DNA of 64,000 bases from Amoebophrya sp. A120 (GCA_905178155.1 CAJINV010000009.1:1423907-1487906), one strand, 5' to 3'. Positions 33,159 through 45,000 are shown, numbered from the stretch's first letter. Translations and numbers: made by a program. Notes: generated by a model from the letters alone, not told the origin.

Positions 33159-35781
33159 CGCGACGGCGACAGCTGCATGAGAAACAGCAGAAAAAGCGGC
33201 ACGGCGCAGCTTCTTCCCTTCCTGTTGATTGGCGCGGCGCCAATCAACGGACGAAAAAACCACAGCCCCGACCACCCCCAGAGCCTGTCTTCTACGGCGC
33301 AATTTTGCCACCGAACCAAACCGCAGGGCAGTACCACGAGGCGAAGCAGAAATCCCCACCCTCCCCCCCACAGTCTGGCCATGGCGGTAAGAGATACCCC
33401 AGGCGGTAGGGCAAGTGTGGGGCGTTAGTGCGGGAGGAGCGGAACCACACACAGTGCGTCCCCTGGGCTCTCCGGAGCCGGAAGTCAGGCAACGTGGGTG
33501 CGCCAAGTGGGAGGTGGGGAGGCCGAGCAGCCAGACGGAGACAAAGAAGCGTGAGATGATGTTGAGGCGCGTGTTGAGGTGCTAACATAGCTAAAGGCAC
33601 CAAGCTGCAGTGCATAGTTAAACAGAACAAGTAGCGCAAAAAGCTGTCCCTACTGAGCTCGATCGCGAGTTCAAGGCGCGGAGGGCATCAGAGGAGAGCA
33701 GTATACTAAACAGCGGCTGTTTGGGACCGGCGCGGTGGATGATCATTTTCGTCCCATTTTCTGCCGGATTTCTTTAGTTTAAGATCCGTCGACGGCCGCC
33801 TCTGTTTGGTCGTCGATCGATCCCTTGGAAGGACCTAAATTTTCACAATTTTGAAAATTTTCAAACAAAAAGTCATCCTTTTTGTGTTCCGAAGTCGTCG
33901 CTTCCGCCCCTGTTAAGGTTTTGGCGGTCAGTGTGTTCCGCAAATGCAGCAGTCGCGGTCGTTAAGTATTATAATGCGTTTTCGAAGTAAAATAGATAGG
34001 ATTTGTGATGCAGAATCTGTCGATCCGCATCACAATATGGACTCGACAGCGACGGCATGGCCGTCCGCACTTTTTCGTGCTAGTGTTCTCCCCCATGCTA
34101 TGCCGATGATGATGCTTGTGTTCGTCCGCGCATCTCCTAGCTATTTCGAGGTCGTATCGTCGTGTTTTCTTCGTGTGTGTTCAACGCCGACATCGGGGAC
34201 CGCTAGCAGCGACCACCGAGTGTGCAAGCCGGGCGCCCCGGATTGGATTGTATCAAAAAAAAAATGGAGACAACTATCGATAACTAAACTAGACAACCCA
34301 AGAGGTGACGTGCATGCGAAACAGGTGGTACTAAGTGCATCGCGTTCTCCATGCATCTCGTGACTCGATTGCGACATTATATTTAAACAAGAAAAAGCAA
34401 AGTGATTAGTACTGCCAGCTCCGCAACCTTTTTGGAGCACGTGGTCGCAATAGTTGGGTCGCATGTCAAAAAAAATGTTGTTGTCATGCGCTTTTGCATG
34501 TTGTCTAAGTCTTTTCGATAGTCGTCTCATGATTAACCACGGGCATAAAGCGGCCGCACCGAAAGCCGTCGTTTCCAGAAGATCGTCTTGAACTACACCC
34601 GATCGCGTCGTACTGCATCCAGGAACAGCCATCGGAGTCGTTGCGGAGCCGGCGATGCATAACGGAGACGCAGGTATGGTCATCGGAATCGGAGGAACAT
34701 ATCGACGAAAAGTATGATACTAATGATTGAAAGCTAGCTACACACGAAGTAGCTTCGCTGCTTCGTATATTCTTTTTGGTCTGTAGTTGCAAAGTGTTTA
34801 GGTCAAATGCAAATAGAAAACTGCCATCTTGCCTCCGAAAAAAGTAATGCGATTTTAGTGCACCACGTGATGAGAAAGCGTACGACTTCCCTACTAAGCT
34901 CGGACGCATCAAGCGTCTAGGCAAGTGGGATACCCACGAACTGACAATATAAGTCTGATGCTTTTTTCCTTCTTTCACAAAACCAAAGCAGGACGACCGC
35001 CGCTACGACGAATGTCTTCGTGTCGCATCTATCGCAGTCAAAACGCGGGCGAAGGCCTTGAGAAGAGTGTTTTGCACGTGGTCGTGTGCAACAGTAGCTG
35101 ATGAGAAAGAAAATGCAAAGTCGAATTGTAAGTTTTTGCCCGAGTGTAAGTGTTTAGCAGCGTCAATCTGACTACCCTGGGAAGCATTCATCTTAGATGT
35201 ACAAGCACCGCCAAGGATGAGAAATCTAATGAATGCGAAGGCGAACTCGAAGTAGTTCGGGACCGCTGCCGAAAACAGCAAAAATCCGGATGAAACTCTG
35301 AGGCGTTTTTTCCATCGAAGTGTTCTTACTTTTCTGTTTTCGTGTCGCAAGAGCGGGCGTGTACATCGAGTGAAAAGGGTCGAGCATTAGGTCGGTGCTT
35401 TTTTTTGCTTTTGTTTTTGCTTATGTACTAGTTTATAGCTCAAACAAGCGTACTACCGTTCGCATTTGTTGCATTTGCAGGAAGAAGAGCGGAAAGTCAC
35501 TTCTGCGAGGGAATGAGTACGTTTTTCAACGCACTTCGTGCGATAATACTAACGGGGAAGATGAGAGTGTTTTTCGTGTAGGTTTCGAGCAGATAAAGCA
35601 GTACAAGAGCGAAGGAGCGGATGGACAATGGAAGAAGAAGTCGAGACGCAACGCAGGAGAAGATGCGAAGCACAATATTTTCTAAAATACTAGCAGCTTC
35701 CCCCCTGGTTGTAACATCAACATACCGCCGCGGTTTGTTGATCTAACATCTGCGTCGTAGTATCCCCGCAGGTTTTACAAG
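33159..35781. other. 2.6-kb non-coding region after the retrotransposon
   Basis: 33159-33700 is GC-rich and probably retrotransposon 3' UTR. From 33,700 it is AT-rich. TTTGTGATGCAGAATCTG occurs near 34001 and a GTTGTCATGCGC near 34480, relatives of the intronic motif. No supported gene; the open frame at 33944-34363 has no protein-like composition. Confidence 0.45.
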
Positions 35782-38700
35782 ATGAAAAAGCAGAATAAGC
35801 GGAAACCTGCGGAGACGGACCTGGTGGTAGCAGAGGAAGTACCTGCTCCACCTCCTGGGCCGCGAGAAAACAATCCGGTGATCGACTTCTTCTACGGGTT
35901 AGGAGAAGTGCCTGCTCGCGCCGCGTGGAGGTTGAATAGTTTGCTGTGCCGAAACGCGAAAAGCACATCATCGACGTACTTCAACGACATCAAGTACGAG
36001 GTCGTCGATGTAAAATGCGAAATGGACGGATCGACGACCCAACAACTATTCTGGTCCGGGTCGACAGTGGGCAGGCTGCGAATATTTGCGCACATCATGT
36101 TCATGTTTTGCACGGTGTACTTCATCATCGGGGGGTACGACAGTATCGGCACCGTGTGCATTCCGGCACATGCAGTATTGTACCCGAATAGCAGCAAGTA
36201 TCCAAATGAAAAAACTCGATGCTGATTGGTGTGATCATTTTCATTCTATTTGCATGACAAATCTCAAAACGTCCGCAGATGATAGTCAACATCACCTGAT
36301 GATAATAAATACCAGCTGCCTCGCAGCTGATCTGTAATGCAGAACTTGTGATGCAGAAGCACTAATCTTTCGAGTCACGTCAAGCATCGAGTTTGGTTGT
36401 GATATTTTTTTTGACCGTGCCAAGCTGGGCGAGAAGAACGCATCCTGTTTTCGGGGCTTCAGTGAAGCGTGGGAGGTGGCTGAGCAGCTGCTCAGCTACA
36501 TCCGACCGGAGGAGTGGTATAAAAATCTACACCCGGCGACCGTCAAAATTTTTAGTCCCTCGACTGATAGTGGCGGATCCACAATCAACAGTTTTTTTTA
36601 TGTGGGCGCCGTATTCCTGTCCAACTCCTGGCTGCGGAGCAACGTGATCCTGTGGCCGACTCGGTGCCTCGCGCACCAAGTCGCCATCACCGGCCGCAGC
36701 AGTGTCGAGCTGTATCTGGGATTGTGTGGACTCGACAAAACGCGATGGCAACGGAGGGTGTATCTGCAGGTATGAAAATTTTTGTCATGCAAAGGGTGAT
36801 GCTGTGAAGATGTGGATAGTATGCAAAATAAATTTATTATTTATTTCTTACAGGGGATGAGCATCAAGCTGATGCAGGATCGGGTGCATGCAAAGCTGGC
36901 AGAGATGAAAGTGCACATCTCGCAGGCGTCTAGCGAAACCTTCAACCCAGCACCGCAGCCGGAGTTCGTCGACTTCGTAAACCGGATCCCGATTCCAATC
37001 AAGAAGAAAGAATTCTTCTTGAAATGCAACGTAAAATGCACCAACCTGATGGCGCCCCACGCCGCACGGGAACAGGCTATGCAGGCGGTACATAAATTGT
37101 ACAAAGGAACCAGATTGCCCGTCTGGACCAGATGGCTAACTGTGTCCATCGCACTGGCACAGTACGCGGCGATGTGTGCATTTTGTTTGCCGCTGATTCT
37201 CATCGGGCTGGGGTCGACGATAAAGTTCGGAGATGAACAATACTTGTCCCACGAATTCCAGCTTAACATGAGCGGAAGCACAAGTTTTTTTTTTTGATAT
37301 TTTGTTGTGATTCAAGATATGACGCAGAAAGAGCACGCGTGGCTCTTCGTTCTAGATTTTGCAATGCAAGTGTCATGCTAAAGCAACCACATGCATTACA
37401 GAGTCGTCGCTTCCAGAATGCATTACAAATTTCCAAATCTGAAAACACGACCCAGATATGCAGTTCATCTACAACATTAGCATCTGGATGGCGATGATTA
37501 TCCTGAACCCGTCGGACAACTACTGCCGCGAACTTTTGAAGTCGAGCGACCGAGACGAATCGCAGAAACTGTGGCGGACGTTTTTGCAGGAGGTAAGCGA
37601 CGCAGTAAAATACCTCGGGAACCGGGAGGCAGTTTTGTCTGACATGAAGTTCTTGTTTTGCCGGGTCGGGCAGCCGGACGTGCAATTTTCCGCAGCGCAG
37701 GAGGCCTTGGTATCGACGTTGAAGATTGCTTGACTAATGCAAACCTGTTTTCGCATGACAAATTTCCAACATCATCATCAAATGCATGACAAATTCTTTA
37801 CAGATCGACTTTCACCGCGTTGCGGCGCAGTTGGGATTGTACTTCTCGATTACATCAATGCGGTGCCGCGAGTTTTCAACCAACAAACACGACTCCTGGC
37901 TCGTCAAGTACATGTTCAAAGACCGCTCCAAGTGCATCGAAGAATTGGAAAACTGGCAGGACGGAAACTACGAGCAGGGGGATCCGGGAACGATGGCACT
38001 GGAAAGCCTCGCGGCGTGGTACAAGGCGCAGCCGCCGAAGCAGCGGAAGAGTCGTCTGCATTCGGCGTGCTGCTATTTGTACCGGCGGAACCGGCTGACG
38101 AAGAACGTGGAGAGGAAAATCGGCCGGTGCAAGCGGGTATCGCGGGAAGTCCGCCACGGTTTGAAAAGCACACCAGGGGCCGACACGGCCTGCAACAGGA
38201 CGGACTGGCAGAATTGCAGGGATTCTGCTGTGGACGAAGCAAAGCGGTTCGACACCACACCCGCAGACGATGACACGCAGGCCCGCGCACCTGCGGCGAA
38301 GAAGCGCACCTACCACGTTCCGCGCGCAATCGACATGAAACGGAGTCACCAGTGCAAGACGGTGGAAAAGCAGGAAGGAAAGCATGGATCGCTGAAGACA
38401 ACGCACCTGCTGAACAGTTGGGGCAGTGCTGCGGAGCAGACGAAGTACGAAGCGATGGCGCAGCTGCAGAACAAAAAAGAAGTCAAAGCAGGACCCAAGT
38501 TCGAGTCGGAAAGCGAAAGCGAGGATGAGTGGCCGGATCGCGCGGAGCCGGTGGCGCTGGCGGAGCGTGGTTGCTACCTCGCGGTGGAAGACGCAGTGTG
38601 TAGTGAGTTTGTCACTGACAAGAACGATTACCGGAAGCTGTTGCCAATCTCCACCTCCCGGGTCCTGCAGCCACTGCAGAACGAATCTCCGCCGGAAATA

Positions 38701-40699
38701 CGCGTCAAAGCGCGGAAGGTGCCACTGGTCGCGGCGATATTGGATAAGTACGTGCGGGCGAAGAGCAAGACGCTGAAAGAGAAGTGCAGCACGGATACAA
38801 AAGAAACGAAGAATGGTATCACAGTGAAGAACTACTAGCTTTTCAAAAAGAATGCGAGCTTGTTTCGCTTGACCCACAATTTGTAATGCAACACTTGCGC
38901 ATGACAAGTTCTTTTTTGCAAGAAAAAGCGTGTTTTTTCTGTGATACCTTCTTCATATGTGGAGCAATTGCAGCTGCACCACCTGCAGGACGACGAAAGC
39001 TTGGAAGATAACCTGCCGGAGCCGGAACCAGAAGCGGAGATCATCGACGGAGATTTGAAGGTTGCTGCCGCGGTGGAAAAGTTGGCTTCCGACTTGAAAA
39101 AGCTGCTGACAAACGTCTTGATCACGAAGCTGCGGCACAAGGAGACGAACGAACTGCACGACTTCATGATCCTGGAGATCATGTGCGGTCCGGCGCATTT
39201 CAAGGCGATACAGCTGCAGAAGCTGCCTGCTGGAAAAGACGAAGTGCAGGGCGTTTTTGACGAGAAATTCGCGCCAACCTGCGTGATGGTTTACTCCGAC
39301 TGCGACGTGGATTACGACCTTGGGGAGGCGCACAGCTTCTTCACGATGAAGCTACTACCGGACGCAAAGATGGCGCTTCCGTGCGTGTGTCGCGGAGAGC
39401 AGGTCACGATTAACCTGGATAAGACGGTGAAAGTGAAGCCGCAACCCGACAAGACCATCTCCGAGGACGCGATCAAGCAGATGTCATTGATGGAGAGATA
39501 CGCTCTCAATGATAACGTTCAGCGGACGATGCGGCCGGTGGCACTGCGTATTGTATCGGTGGAAACGTAACCAAGCAGCTTCGTGGTCGGTTGCTGGAGA
39601 AATACGACCAGAACGAGCGACTGGTGTTGCGGTTGGTGCTGTGGATAAAAAAGCACTGCTCCGCAGCCGAAGCTGCGACTGAAATACAAGCATTTTGTCA
39701 TGCAAAAAGCATGCATATGTGACGTTTCTCCGAACAGACCGGGTGCTTGGTTACGTTTGCAGCGTGGATAAGCTGCTGACCCGCAAGTACAGGACAAAAT
39801 CTACGTGGTGAAGGAGAAGCAGAGCGTCGTGGTGCGGCTGCACCGCGAAGTGGATGAAGATGCCGCATTGGCTGCTGACGACCTTATTCCGGAGCTCTCT
39901 TCGCAGAGCAAGCAGAAGGATACCCAAACGCAGCAGACGTCTCTGGATTCCCAAGTGTCGCAGAAGGCGACTGTGCAGATCGATGGACGGGAGTACAAGG
40001 AGTTCGTTTGGCAGAAGAAGATCGTCGCATCCCGGATGCATCCGCTGCGAATTTCCGGCTTCAAGGTCAGCGAAAATACCAGCAAGTCCGACAACCGCGG
40101 GAAAGCCAAGGACAGCTTGCGTTTCAAGGTGGAATGCATCCACGGAACGATGAAAAAGCAGATCGTGGACTGCTATTCGTCGCGGTGCTTGAATATGAAG
40201 ACCGGGGCAACGAAAAACGCCGTGAAGTACATGCGGCATGGCGAGCACAGCGACCACTTCTTCGTTCACCGAGTTGATGCTAAACGTGTGGAGTTGCCGT
40301 GCGCGCTTCATAGCACCACGAGCCGTCCTCCACAACAAAGATCCCACCGCTTTTCCTGGCCAACACCACGTGGATGCGCTGAAGCTGCAGTACGACGAGG
40401 CGATGAGCGAGATTCTGGAGTACGCGAAGCAGGTGGTAACCGTGAACGGGAAGAAGTGGGTGGAGATCGAAGCTGAAGCGACAATCGGCGACGGTGAATT
40501 GAAGTGCTTGGGCCCTGCGTTTGTCGCGCCGCATTACCACGATTTTCCGGCAGCGGAGGACGCGTTGGATGGTGATGAGTTGCCCGTGCTGCTGGAGAAG
40601 AAGAAGCGAAAGAAGAAGAACGGAAAGCTGCCTGCTATTGCGGAAGAACCAGAGCCGGAATCCGCAGAGAACCTGTTGCGGAAAATGGGCACCGCGTAA
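35782..40699 (+). CDS. unrecognised multi-pass membrane protein, at least eight exons
   Basis: Exons deduced from phase: 35782-36197, 36385-36769, 36854-37283, 37456-37709, 37804-38823, about 38974-39552, 39576 to about 39672, about 39772-40285, 40323-40699; about 1,350 residues. Hydrophobic segments: RIFAHIMFMFCTVYFIIGG (exon 1), FFYVGAVFLSNSWLRSNVIL (exon 2), LAQYAAMCAFCLPLILIGLG (exon 3) and FIYNISIWMAMIIL (exon 4). The C-terminal two thirds are soluble, charged, with acidic clusters (ESESESEDEWPD) and a compact block (FAPTCVMVYSDCDVDYDLGE). It ends in a Lys-rich tract and MGTA. Joints read naturally, for example YPNSS|NIEFGCDIFF and SGST|NMQFIYNIS. The two joints at 39553 and 40286 need very short introns or are indels. 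Family not recognised. Confidence 0.6.
36198..36384 (+). other. 187-nt GT-AG intron with internal inverted repeat
   Basis: Donor AA|GTATCC, acceptor GTCAAG|C, phase 2. A perfect 12-bp inverted repeat (AAACTCGATGCT at 36212-36223, complement at 36383-36394) brackets almost the whole intron, the right arm crossing the acceptor. CAAG is present at both ends. It carries TTTGCATGACAAAT and CTTGTGATGC, so this looks like an introner that kept GT-AG ends. Confidence 0.65.
36770..36853 (+). other. 84-nt GT-AG intron, phase 0
   Basis: Donor CAG|GTATGA, acceptor CTTACAG|GGG. Contains TTTTTGTCATGCAAA near the donor. Confidence 0.75.
37284..37455 (+). other. 172-nt GT-AG intron, phase 1
   Basis: Donor ACAA|GTTTTT, acceptor GACCCAG|ATATG. 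The split codon becomes AAT (Asn). Contains AGTGTCATGCTAAAG and GAATGCATTACAAAT. Confidence 0.6.
37710..37803 (+). other. 94-nt GT-AG intron with flanking ATCGAC repeat
   Basis: Donor TTG|GTATCG, acceptor TTTACAG|ATC, phase 0. ATCGACGTT just inside the donor and ATCGACTTT just after the acceptor match at 8 of 9 positions, like a target-site duplication. Two GCATGACAAATT motifs lie inside. Confidence 0.7.
38824..38973 (+). other. intron of about 150 nt with 10-bp inverted repeat
   Basis: GGTATCACAG (38815-38824) and its complement CTGTGATACC (38939-38948) flank the intron core. A phase-0 GT-AG reading uses donor GTGAAG at 38824 and acceptor TTGCAG at 38973 (or 38988). Contains GCGCATGACAAG. 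The upstream frame stops at 38836 if not spliced. Confidence 0.5.
39553..39575 (+). other. candidate 23-nt intron (GT-AG)
   Basis: ATT|GTATCG...ACCAAG|CAG, phase 0. Removal links ALRI to QLRGRLLEKYDQNERLVLRL. Without it the frame stops at 39568-39570. Confidence 0.3.
39670..39776 (+). mobile_element. 100-bp introner with AAGCTGC duplication
   Basis: AAGCTGC occurs at 39670-39676 and 39770-39776. The 100-nt period moves the frame by one base, exactly the offset between the two coding sides, giving HCSAAEAADPQVQDKIYVVK. Inside is TTTTGTCATGCAAAAAGCATGC. Boundary choices include CT-AG but not GT-AG. Confidence 0.65.
40286..40322 (+). other. candidate 37-nt intron (GT-AG)
   Basis: C|GTGTGG...CACGAG|CC, phase 1, joining HRVDAK to VLHNKDPTAFPGQHHVDALK. 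A frameshift error is the alternative. Confidence 0.3.
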
Positions 40700-41131
40700 C
40701 GGGCGGATCGACGACAAGAACACAACGATTTGGAAGGACCAGGGGGGAACGCAACTCGTTCTCCAGCAGCAGCCGGCAGCTTCAGAAAATAAGCACTCAT
40801 TTTCTCTCTTTTAAGACTCTTCTGTAGAAAGCGTGATCATTTGGTAGTCAAAATATTAAGAAAATATTAAGAAAATCTTATGTAGAAAAACATAAATTAT
40901 TTTGTCCATTCGAGAAAATAATGAGACCTCTATAACCGTGATCGTAGCATCGTGGAACGTACAAAATAATGGACATACGTTTTTGAAAATAATGAGATAG
41001 TAATTGCCTCAATAATTCTACTCAAAATCTTGCTCTCCTTCTTAAGTTTTCGCGAGTCGTTCTAGTTGAAGTATTCTTAATAAAATGAACAGCTTTCTTC
41101 TTGTAAAATCTAGATTTTCACGTTCCCAACT
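40700..41131. other. AT-rich spacer between convergent genes
   Basis: Repeated AAAATATTAAG near 40,848-40,880; otherwise featureless. It lies between the 3' end of the 35782 gene and the 3' end of the minus-strand exons. Confidence 0.5.
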
Positions 41132-41446
41132 TCAATCATCTGTAGCCGGAATCGACGAGAAGGTGACCAGGATCGACTTGGCATGACCTCCGCCATGTAG
41201 AGCAGCCTGGATCTGATGCGTTCATGAGCTTGTCATGCTGGCAGCTTTGTACTTCAAGAAGGCGACCTTCTGGATTTGTAATGCAGCGTTCCTGAGTTTG
41301 TATTGCCAAGGAGATCCTGCAGATGCATACCGAAGACCGCGATGAACTCCATGGCCACGTCCGCGTCGACCTGCACGACCATGGTGTCTACTTGGTGGGC
41401 TGCACGATCTTCGTCACCTTCTCGATCGACTCCTCCAATAGTACCT
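41132..41446 (-). CDS. 3' exons of an unrecognised minus-strand gene
   Basis: Read on the minus strand, GC3-rich coding pieces can be joined: a first exon (acceptor TATCAG at about 41447) with VDTMVVQVDADVAMEFIAV, then AFLKYK, then AALHGGGHAKSILVTFSS ending IPATDD and a stop at 41132-41134. The pieces are separated by segments bounded by short duplications: GGTC (GACC on the + strand at 41264 and 41335, 71-nt period) and GCTGC (GCAGC at 41202 and 41241, 39-nt period). In the first exon two frames compete (VLLEESIEKVTKIVQPTK is the other), so it may be damaged. The upstream exons were not found. The only convincing minus-strand coding in the window. Confidence 0.4.
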
Positions 41447-42099
41447 GATAGAATGTAGGATAGAATAACAAATAGTAGAAGCACGCTTTACAGTAGTAGG
41501 CTTCGCAGTAGTAGACGTCCACTAACAGAGGTATAAAAGCGACGCGATGTAGTACATGAAAGTGAAGAAATAGTAATAGAATACATGAAGAAAAGTAACA
41601 CATCTTGCATGGCATGGGAAAGCATTGAGTTGAAGCTTGGAAAAGGGATAGATGAACACAGCATAGCAAACATAGTGGAAAAGTAACAAAAAAGCACGCG
41701 AAAATCTTGTACAGTTTCAGTGTATAACTTTGCTGCATACTTCGCATCAGTTGCGCGTCATATTTACAGTACAAAACCAGAAAAGAAAGTAGTAGTACCT
41801 ATTTGCCAGCGTGCTTGAGCTCGTTTTCACATCTTCTGCACCGTGTTCGCGTCGAAGGTCTTGATGAATAGAAGTTCGCTGAAGTGTATTTTTCGCACAT
41901 GATGATTGAAAAGTGATCACGGATCCAGTTTCGTACTACAGATTTGAAATATAGTAGAAGTACTTCTTTGTTTCTCAGCGAATTGATATCGCTGCACACA
42001 CAGAGTCGGTTCTTTCTTTCTCTTTTTTTTCAGAGCGAGGTAGCTGCTGATTTGAATTCTTTGAACGTCCTTTTCAATAAAAAACCGTAGCCGATTATT
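41447..42099. other. AT-rich region between divergent genes
   Basis: May contain introns and small 5' exons of the minus-strand gene (a short coding-like stretch near 41,815-41,870 reads FIKTFDANTVQKM on the minus strand) and the promoter of the 42100 gene. Not resolved. Confidence 0.35.
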
Positions 42100-45000
42100 A
42101 TGAACAGCCAATCCAGCCTTCGCAGTACTCCTACATCAGAGCGCTCTAGCACTTATCACACTTTGGGACTTCTGAGCGCTACACTGTGGGCTGGTGAGGC
42201 TTTAGCAGCAGAGAGTATTCTTGATCGTGAGTCTAGTTCTGAGGAATCTGAGCCACTCATGCCACCGCGCCTTACACGACATGATACTGAGCAGGTGGCT
42301 CAGGCCGTCGCAGAGTCGACGCGCATGACAGTAAAGATGGGTTTTCGTTTTGTTAGATACTTAGATGGAAAAGATGCGATGCTTTTGAAAACCAGAGTTC
42401 CTGATGAACCGGTATAATGAATGTTTTCATCATGCAAAATGAGAAACAGATGCAATGCTACTTCAATTTCAAATTCAAAAAAAAAAAACATCACAGAACT
42501 CGGCGTCGATTTTCGAAGCTTTGAAGCAACTTGTGCGTGATCAGAATTATACGCGTACAAAAATTAACGCGAGAATCGCGGCCCTGGGACGTAAGTCCCA
42601 GGCAGAAATTCAAAGACTTCCTTTGAGTCATGAGCGACTGATTGCGAAAGCAATCAAACGGGTGCCGACATTTATTCGTGAAGTTTTGCTGCTGACCCGT
42701 TTTGATCGTATTTTGTATGATAGTAAATTGTGGGAATTCTGTGATGTATTCGTGCACTTTGTGTCTAGTTCTGCATGACAAACTTGCAATTCTAGAAAGA
42801 GTCATCTTGAATCATCTGCGCATCAACTATTTTGATGTCGCGACGCATGACAAAGCAGCTCAGGAACACTTGACAACTAGGCCTCAACATACAAAACAGG
42901 AATTCCCACCTTGCATCACCATAACCGCGCGACGTTCCGCGACTCCGACAAGACCGTTTTGAGAGGCTGCGCTGATGAATCCGTGCAGGCGCTCCTGGTA
43001 CTAAAATATTTCAACATGTTCACTTGCATCTTGTCTTGCGTAGATTCAAAAAACTGGCTTTGTCGCCAAGGTACATACGACACTGCATGACAAATAAGAA
43101 CTTTGTGCCAATTTCCTAGCAGCATGTCAAGAAAGGGATTTTGTGTGATCAGAAAAGCAAGATCATGTTGAAATTGCATAAAAACTTCTTTCAGGAACAC
43201 CTGATGAGCCGCGCGTTGAGTCTCAGCGACGAGTCCACCGCCTTGTCCGCCTTGTACGTGTTCGATTGGTGCGCTGAATTCTGCAGCGACAACTGGTTGG
43301 CCTGGTGCGAAGTCGGAGCCATCGACTGTCTCGACCAGGGTATCGTGAACGCGGCGAGGTCCAATGTGAACACCAAGATCCGTACGTTGCAGGGAGTGGC
43401 AGAGTGGTATTTTTGTACTTCATGTGAGCATCAAGTCTAGTAGTGATACATGTGTTTTTCATCGATGATGCAACTATTGCGCTTTCTATCTTGGACTCGT
43501 GTAATATTGAAAAAAATACTAATACCAGGGCCGAGAACCGCGGTCGTTTCTTCATCGGACCTACCACGCACATGCCCGACTTGAAGGCCAACTTGAAGCT
43601 GGTGATCCGCGCCTGCCGCGAGAAGAAGGTCCAGAAGCTCCAATTGAAGATGCGTGACGTCATCGCCCTCAACCAGACCGAAACGCCCCAACATAAATTT
43701 TGGATGAAACTCGAAACGGTATGTCATACATAGCACCGTTCTGAACTTGCATAAGCAATCACTTTCGCATGACACAGTGAGGCTTTCATGAAAGAAAATC
43801 CCTCTACTTGCATTTGAAATTACGTACAGATTGTGAATACCGCTGCGACGGTGGAAATGTTGGAGGAGGGCTTGGTCAAGGTGGTGAACCACATGAACGA
43901 CCCGATGCTCATGTCGATCGACAGCGCGTACGTGTTCAAGCTGCTGGATGCCCATGAGTGCGGTGAACTCTTCATCTGGAAGGTGTACAACAAGGCCCAC
44001 GGGATGGTCGAAGTGACACTGTTTCAGCTGGTACGTATCTGTTTTGTACATCAGTGTTGAGTCGGTTCAGTTTCACACATTAACGTAAAAAATACAACAT
44101 CACGTGGCACAACGTCATATTTCGGCTTTCGGTTTACTTCGGTTTGATGTGCATAGCATGTAGTGGAAAGAAAAGTCTGAAATTAAATTAATACCATCAT
44201 CACTACAGCGTCGTGATGACATGCGCGACTTCATGCAGAACTTGATCGACGCCGTCGGATCCCTGGACGACATGCCGCACCCCTGCATCTCCAGCTTGGA
44301 TCGCCTGCGTCAGTCCATCCATGAGAACGACCTGGAGGCCTTTGCCAAGTTACCCGCCCGGATCACCATCGATCTGGTCGGGGAGGTGCGCTCCATGATC
44401 CTCAAGCTAGATGAAGAACGGATTGTCATGGACGTGAAGCGGATGCTGAACATTTTGTCGAAGATGAAGATGATGTTCGAACAGACGCAGGATGCCGGCG
44501 GGAACCACAACGTGGCCCTCCGCGACGAGGTCCACGCTGCGTTGGCCGAGTACAACAACTTGTCCGTCCGCAACCAGTTTCGTCCGTTGATCCTCGCCTG
44601 CAACATCGTCCACTCCGAGTACCAGATCAACCTCGAGACGGGCGAGCAGAAGGCCCGGCAGGTCGCTGCCCACTTGGACTATGTAGTGCAATTCGATGTT
44701 TCCATCACGCTATCGTCTTCGGTTCTATGCATAACAATGTCATGTAAAAACAACACTGGCACAAGTTCGAGTCTCGCATGTTGATTCTATGTTAGCTGGA
44801 AATAATGCTGATCTTGAAGTGAAAAAGCGTGACAAAGAGACGAAGTAGTGTGATGGAAACAATGCTTTCGCTTCCATATCGCCGTGTGCCGGAACAAAGT
44901 GTTTTTGTCCTACAACGAGGTCGAGGTCGCCTTCCAGGAGATGATGTCCGCGTTCCGCGTGTACACCCTGTTGCCGGCGCAGGCCGCGATCACCACGGCG

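Noticed and set aside
42733-42905. GGAATTC at 42733 and 42899 as a target-site duplication
   Set aside because: The 166-nt period puts the downstream exon in the wrong frame; an ordinary GT-AG intron fits better.
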